A DNA stretch of 9,012 nt from Micrococcales bacterium. GTDB lineage: Bacteria; Actinomycetota; Actinomycetes; Actinomycetales; Microbacteriaceae. The stretch spans positions 1-9,012 of the forward strand of contig CANFPR010000028.1 in NCBI GenBank assembly GCA_947448975.1, in the 5' to 3' direction. The position numbers and the translations under genes are program-made. Below are positions 6,791 to 9,012 of the stretch, piece after piece. The notes under the pieces were generated by a model. That model made no database searches. It saw only the letters and a program-made list of their open reading frames with translations, and was not told the DNA's origin. Position 1 is the first letter of the stretch. The number at the start of each line of letters is the position of its first letter.

Positions 6791-7210
6791 CTAGTGAGCG
6801 AAGTGCCCGCGGCTGTGTTCGAATACGAACCCGATGATCGCTACCAACGCGAGAGGGAAGGCGATGAAGAACAACCACCATCCGACTGCTAGAGACGCGA
6901 ATGCGGTTGCGCCAAACAGCCCTAGGAAGAACGGCCACCAAGACCAAGGAGCGAAGAAGCCAATTTCGGCCTCGCCGTCTTCGATGTTGGCATCCAAGCG
7001 GTCTTCTGGCACAGGGCCTTGAACGCGTGCGGTTTTCGAAAGGTAGAAGGCGATGAAACCCGACATGAACACGAGCATGCCGATGGCTGCGGTGCCGATT
7101 ACCTCAAAGTCACCGGTTGGGCTGTCGATGGTGCTCCAGATGATGTAGCCAGCGTCAGCAACCAGGTAGAAAACCGTGAGCAACCAAAAGAGTCTTGCGT
7201 TAGTGCGCAT
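6791..7210 (-). CDS. ctaF: Cytochrome c oxidase subunit IV, actinobacterial type
   Basis: Small membrane subunit of the actinobacterial aa3 oxidase, unrelated to the proteobacterial CyoD-type subunit IV. It helps assemble the complex and has no redox cofactor. The 139 residues are a normal length. Hydrophobic segments at about 7-27, 36-58, 92-110 and 112-130 suggest four helices. Between helices 2 and 3 lies an acidic stretch with PEDRLDANIEDGEAEIGFFAP (68-88 region), typical of the family, then WSWWPFF. The ATG at 7210 starts 5 bases after the ctaD stop, and GAAGG (7225-7221) serves as ribosome site inside the ctaD end, so translation is probably coupled. It is the last gene of the operon, directly before the terminator at 6746-6781. 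Confidence 0.93.
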   Translation of the reverse strand: MRTNARLFWLLTVFYLVADAGYIIWSTIDSPTGDFEVIGTAAIGMLVFMSGFIAFYLSKTARVQGPVPEDRLDANIEDGEAEIGFFAPWSWWPFFLGLFGATAFASLAVGWWLFFIAFPLALVAIIGFVFEHSRGHFAH

Positions 7211-7215
7211 TTGCG

Positions 7216-8895
7216 TTAGCCCTTCTTTGCAGGAGCCTTGGCTGGCTTAGCCTTGGCCGAGGCCTTAGCTTCGGCTGCCGCGAACTCCGGGTGGTTTAGA
7301 TCGAAGGCTGGCGATTCTGAACGAACGCGAGGAATCGAAGTGAAGTTGTGGCGTGGGAACGGAGTTCCAGTTGCCCACTCAAGCGAGCGGCCGTAACCCC
7401 AAGGGTCGTTGAGAGTGGTCTTCTCGCCCTTGCGCCAGGTGATGTAGATGTTCCAGAAGAAAGGAATCATCGAGATGGCCAAGATCGCTGCACCGACGGT
7501 GGAGATCATGTTCATCGGGCCGAAGCCGTCTTCTGGTAGGTAGGTGGCGTAGCGACGTGGCATACCCAAGATTCCCAGCCAGTGCTGAACCAAGAACGTG
7601 GTGTGGAAACCAACGAACAGTAGCCAGAAGTGAATCTTGCCTAGACGCTCGTTGAGCATCTTGCCGGTCATCTTTGGGTACCAGAAGTAGATACCTGCAA
7701 ACATGGCGAATACCACGGTACCGAACACTACGTAGTGGAAGTGAGCAACCACGAAGTAGGAGTCGGATAGGTGGAAGTCAAGAGCTGGTGAAGACAGGAT
7801 CACACCGGTCAAGCCACCGAAGATGAAGGTGGTCAAGAAGCCAAGCGACCAAAGCATCGGGGTTTCGAACGTGATCGAACCCTTCCACATGGTGCCAATC
7901 CAGTTGAACACCTTCACACCAGTCGGTACTGCAATCAACATCGTGGTGAAAGCGAAGAACGGTAGCAGCACCTGTCCGGTGACATACATGTGGTGAGCCC
8001 AAACGGTCATCGATAGCGCTGCAATCGCGATGGTCGCGTAAATCAGAGTCTTGTAACCAAAGATCGGCTTGCGGCTAAAGACCGGGAAGATCTCCGAGAC
8101 GATACCGAAGAACGGCAGGGCAAGAATGTAAACCTCTGGGTGACCGAAGAACCAGAACAGGTGCTGCCAAAGCATTGGCCCACCGTTTGCCGGGTCGAAG
8201 ATGTGAGCGTCGAAGCGACGGTCTGCTCCGAGCGCAAACAAAGCTGCTGCCAGTGGAGGGAAGCACATGATGACCAGAATCGAAGTAACCAGAGTGTTCC
8301 AGGTGAAGATCGGTAGGCGGAACATGGTCATGCCAGGGGCGCGCATGGTCAAGATAGTGGTGATGAAGTTGACACCACCCATGATGGTTCCAAAACCGCT
8401 TAGAGCCAGACCGAAGACCCACAGGTCGCCGCCTAGACCCGGAGAGAACGTGGTGTTCGATAGCGGCGCGTAGGCGAACCAACCGAAGCTGGCTGCACCC
8501 TGAGGAGTGAAGAAGCCTGCGACTGCTACGAACGAACCGAAGAAGTAGAACCAGTACGCAATCGCGTTCAAACGAGGGAACGCGACGTCTGGCGCACCGA
8601 TCTGAACTGGCATCAAGATGTTTGCGAACGCTGCGAACAACGGGGTTGCAAACATCAGAAGCATGATGGTGCCGTGCATGGTGAAGAGCTGGTTGTACTG
8701 CTCCTTGCTAGCAACAATCGACAGACCTGGGGCTGCGAGCTGGGCACGGATGACCAGTGCCATAACACCGGCGATAACGAAGTAGATCACCGAGGTGATG
8801 AGGTACAGGTAACCGATCTTCTTGTGGTCGGTGGTAGTTAGCCAATCGACGAGGATCTGGCCTTTGGACTTCTTTGCTGGAGTGTTGTTAGCCAT
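7216..8895 (-). CDS. ctaD: Cytochrome c oxidase subunit I
   Basis: Catalytic subunit of the aa3 oxidase: it reduces O2 to water at heme a3-CuB and pumps protons. The 559 residues have about twelve membrane helices. Ligands visible: His74 (FTMHG) and His387 for heme a, His385 (AHFHY) for heme a3, and His252, His301 and His302 for CuB. Tyr256 in GHPEVY is the residue cross-linked to His252, and Glu254 in the same motif plus Asp103 ([10 protein letters not shown]) mark a D proton channel. Lys328 in [10 protein letters not shown] marks the K channel. It is therefore an A1-type (GHPEVY) oxidase. The C-terminus ends in a Lys/Ala-rich tail (about 541-559) that is probably flexible and cytosolic. AGGAA sits 6 bases before the ATG at 8895 and overlaps the ctaC end. 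The order ctaC-ctaD-ctaF is standard for the group. Confidence 0.98.
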   Translation of the reverse strand: MANNTPAKKSKGQILVDWLTTTDHKKIGYLYLITSVIYFVIAGVMALVIRAQLAAPGLSIVASKEQYNQLFTMHGTIMLLMFATPLFAAFANILMPVQIGAPDVAFPRLNAIAYWFYFFGSFVAVAGFFTPQGAASFGWFAYAPLSNTTFSPGLGGDLWVFGLALSGFGTIMGGVNFITTILTMRAPGMTMFRLPIFTWNTLVTSILVIMCFPPLAAALFALGADRRFDAHIFDPANGGPMLWQHLFWFFGHPEVYILALPFFGIVSEIFPVFSRKPIFGYKTLIYATIAIAALSMTVWAHHMYVTGQVLLPFFAFTTMLIAVPTGVKVFNWIGTMWKGSITFETPMLWSLGFLTTFIFGGLTGVILSSPALDFHLSDSYFVVAHFHYVVFGTVVFAMFAGIYFWYPKMTGKMLNERLGKIHFWLLFVGFHTTFLVQHWLGILGMPRRYATYLPEDGFGPMNMISTVGAAILAISMIPFFWNIYITWRKGEKTTLNDPWGYGRSLEWATGTPFPRHNFTSIPRVRSESPAFDLNHPEFAAAEAKASAKAKPAKAPAKKG

Positions 8896-8898
8896 GGT

Positions 8899-9012
8899 TT
8901 ATTCCTGTGCTCCTGGGTTGTCGCCTGGAAGGTTGCTGTTTCTCACTAGGTCGAGACCGAGCTGGCCGGTCTGCCCCTTAGCTGCGAGGTCGGCGAGGTA
9001 CTTGTCGTATTC
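8899..9012 (-). CDS. ctaC: Cytochrome c oxidase subunit II, C-terminal end only
   Basis: Only the last 37 codons and a TAA stop are in the window. The peptide begins EYDKYLADLAAKGQTGQLGL, which fits the C-terminal tail of actinobacterial subunit II, the CuA-bearing subunit that receives electrons from QcrC. The CuA motif itself lies beyond the window edge. Its stop is 3 bases before the ctaD ATG, and ctaC-ctaD is the expected order. The identification therefore rests on both sequence and context. Confidence 0.85.
   Translation of the reverse strand, partial: EYDKYLADLAAKGQTGQLGLDLVRNSNLPGDNPGAQE
8902..8906 (-). promoter_or_regulatory. Ribosome binding site of ctaD within the ctaC 3' end
   Basis: AGGAA on the minus strand is 6 bases before the ctaD ATG and lies in the last codons of ctaC. 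It supports the chosen start and coupling of the two genes. Confidence 0.7.

Noticed and set aside
7218..7275. Lys/Ala-rich tail of CtaD as a possible DNA-binding or repeat element
   Set aside because: It is a low-complexity C-terminal tail of a membrane protein; similar short basic tails are not unusual, and there is no exact nucleotide repeat.
8075..8482. 135-codon minus-strand frame inside ctaD
   Set aside because: It lies wholly inside ctaD in another frame and matches nothing I recognise, whereas ctaD carries all expected ligands.

Overview
The window is ordinary chromosome of a small-genome actinobacterium. The best guess is a freshwater or marine member of Microbacteriaceae (Aquiluna/Rhodoluna-like). 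Three things point there: a diheme cytochrome cc subunit (QcrC), a three-helix Rieske protein and an actinobacterial subunit IV (CtaF), all of which are actinobacterial hallmarks; a moderate GC content (mid-50s by eye), low for the family; and very tight spacing with leaderless starts. The genus is inference and no alignment was run.

Layout. 1-1037 (-) is trpD, lacking only its extreme C-terminus. 1038-1120 is a short divergent promoter region. 1121-5231 (+) is the operon ctaE-qcrC-qcrA-qcrB, closed by a strong rho-independent terminator at 5244-5276. 5293-5904 (+) is a LysE/RhtB-type exporter with its own apparent -10 directly behind that terminator. 5901-6725 (-) is an uncharacterised protein that looks like a DUF4259 domain joined to an RraB-like domain; its stop codon shares a CTAG palindrome with the exporter's stop. 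6746-6781 is a terminator. 6791-9012 (-) is the cytochrome oxidase operon, read as ctaC (last 37 codons only), ctaD, ctaF.

How it works together. QcrA, QcrB and QcrC make the menaquinol:cytochrome c reductase (bcc). CtaC, CtaD, CtaE and CtaF make the aa3 oxidase. In Actinobacteria these join as a bcc-aa3 supercomplex: menaquinol gives electrons to the Rieske cluster and the b hemes, then to the two c hemes of QcrC, then to CuA of CtaC and to heme a / heme a3-CuB of CtaD, with no soluble cytochrome c. All metal ligands that should lie in the visible subunits are present. The two operons converge, with the exporter and the DUF4259/RraB-like gene between their 3' ends.

The core is a known system. 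The points most worth a second look are the DUF4259-RraB-like fusion, the KHGS variant of the TrpD KHGN motif, and a recurring -10 box placed 6-9 bases before the ATG in genes without a Shine-Dalgarno, which suggests leaderless transcripts. No RNA gene, CRISPR array, insertion sequence or prophage sequence was seen. No gene-free stretch exceeds about 85 bases.
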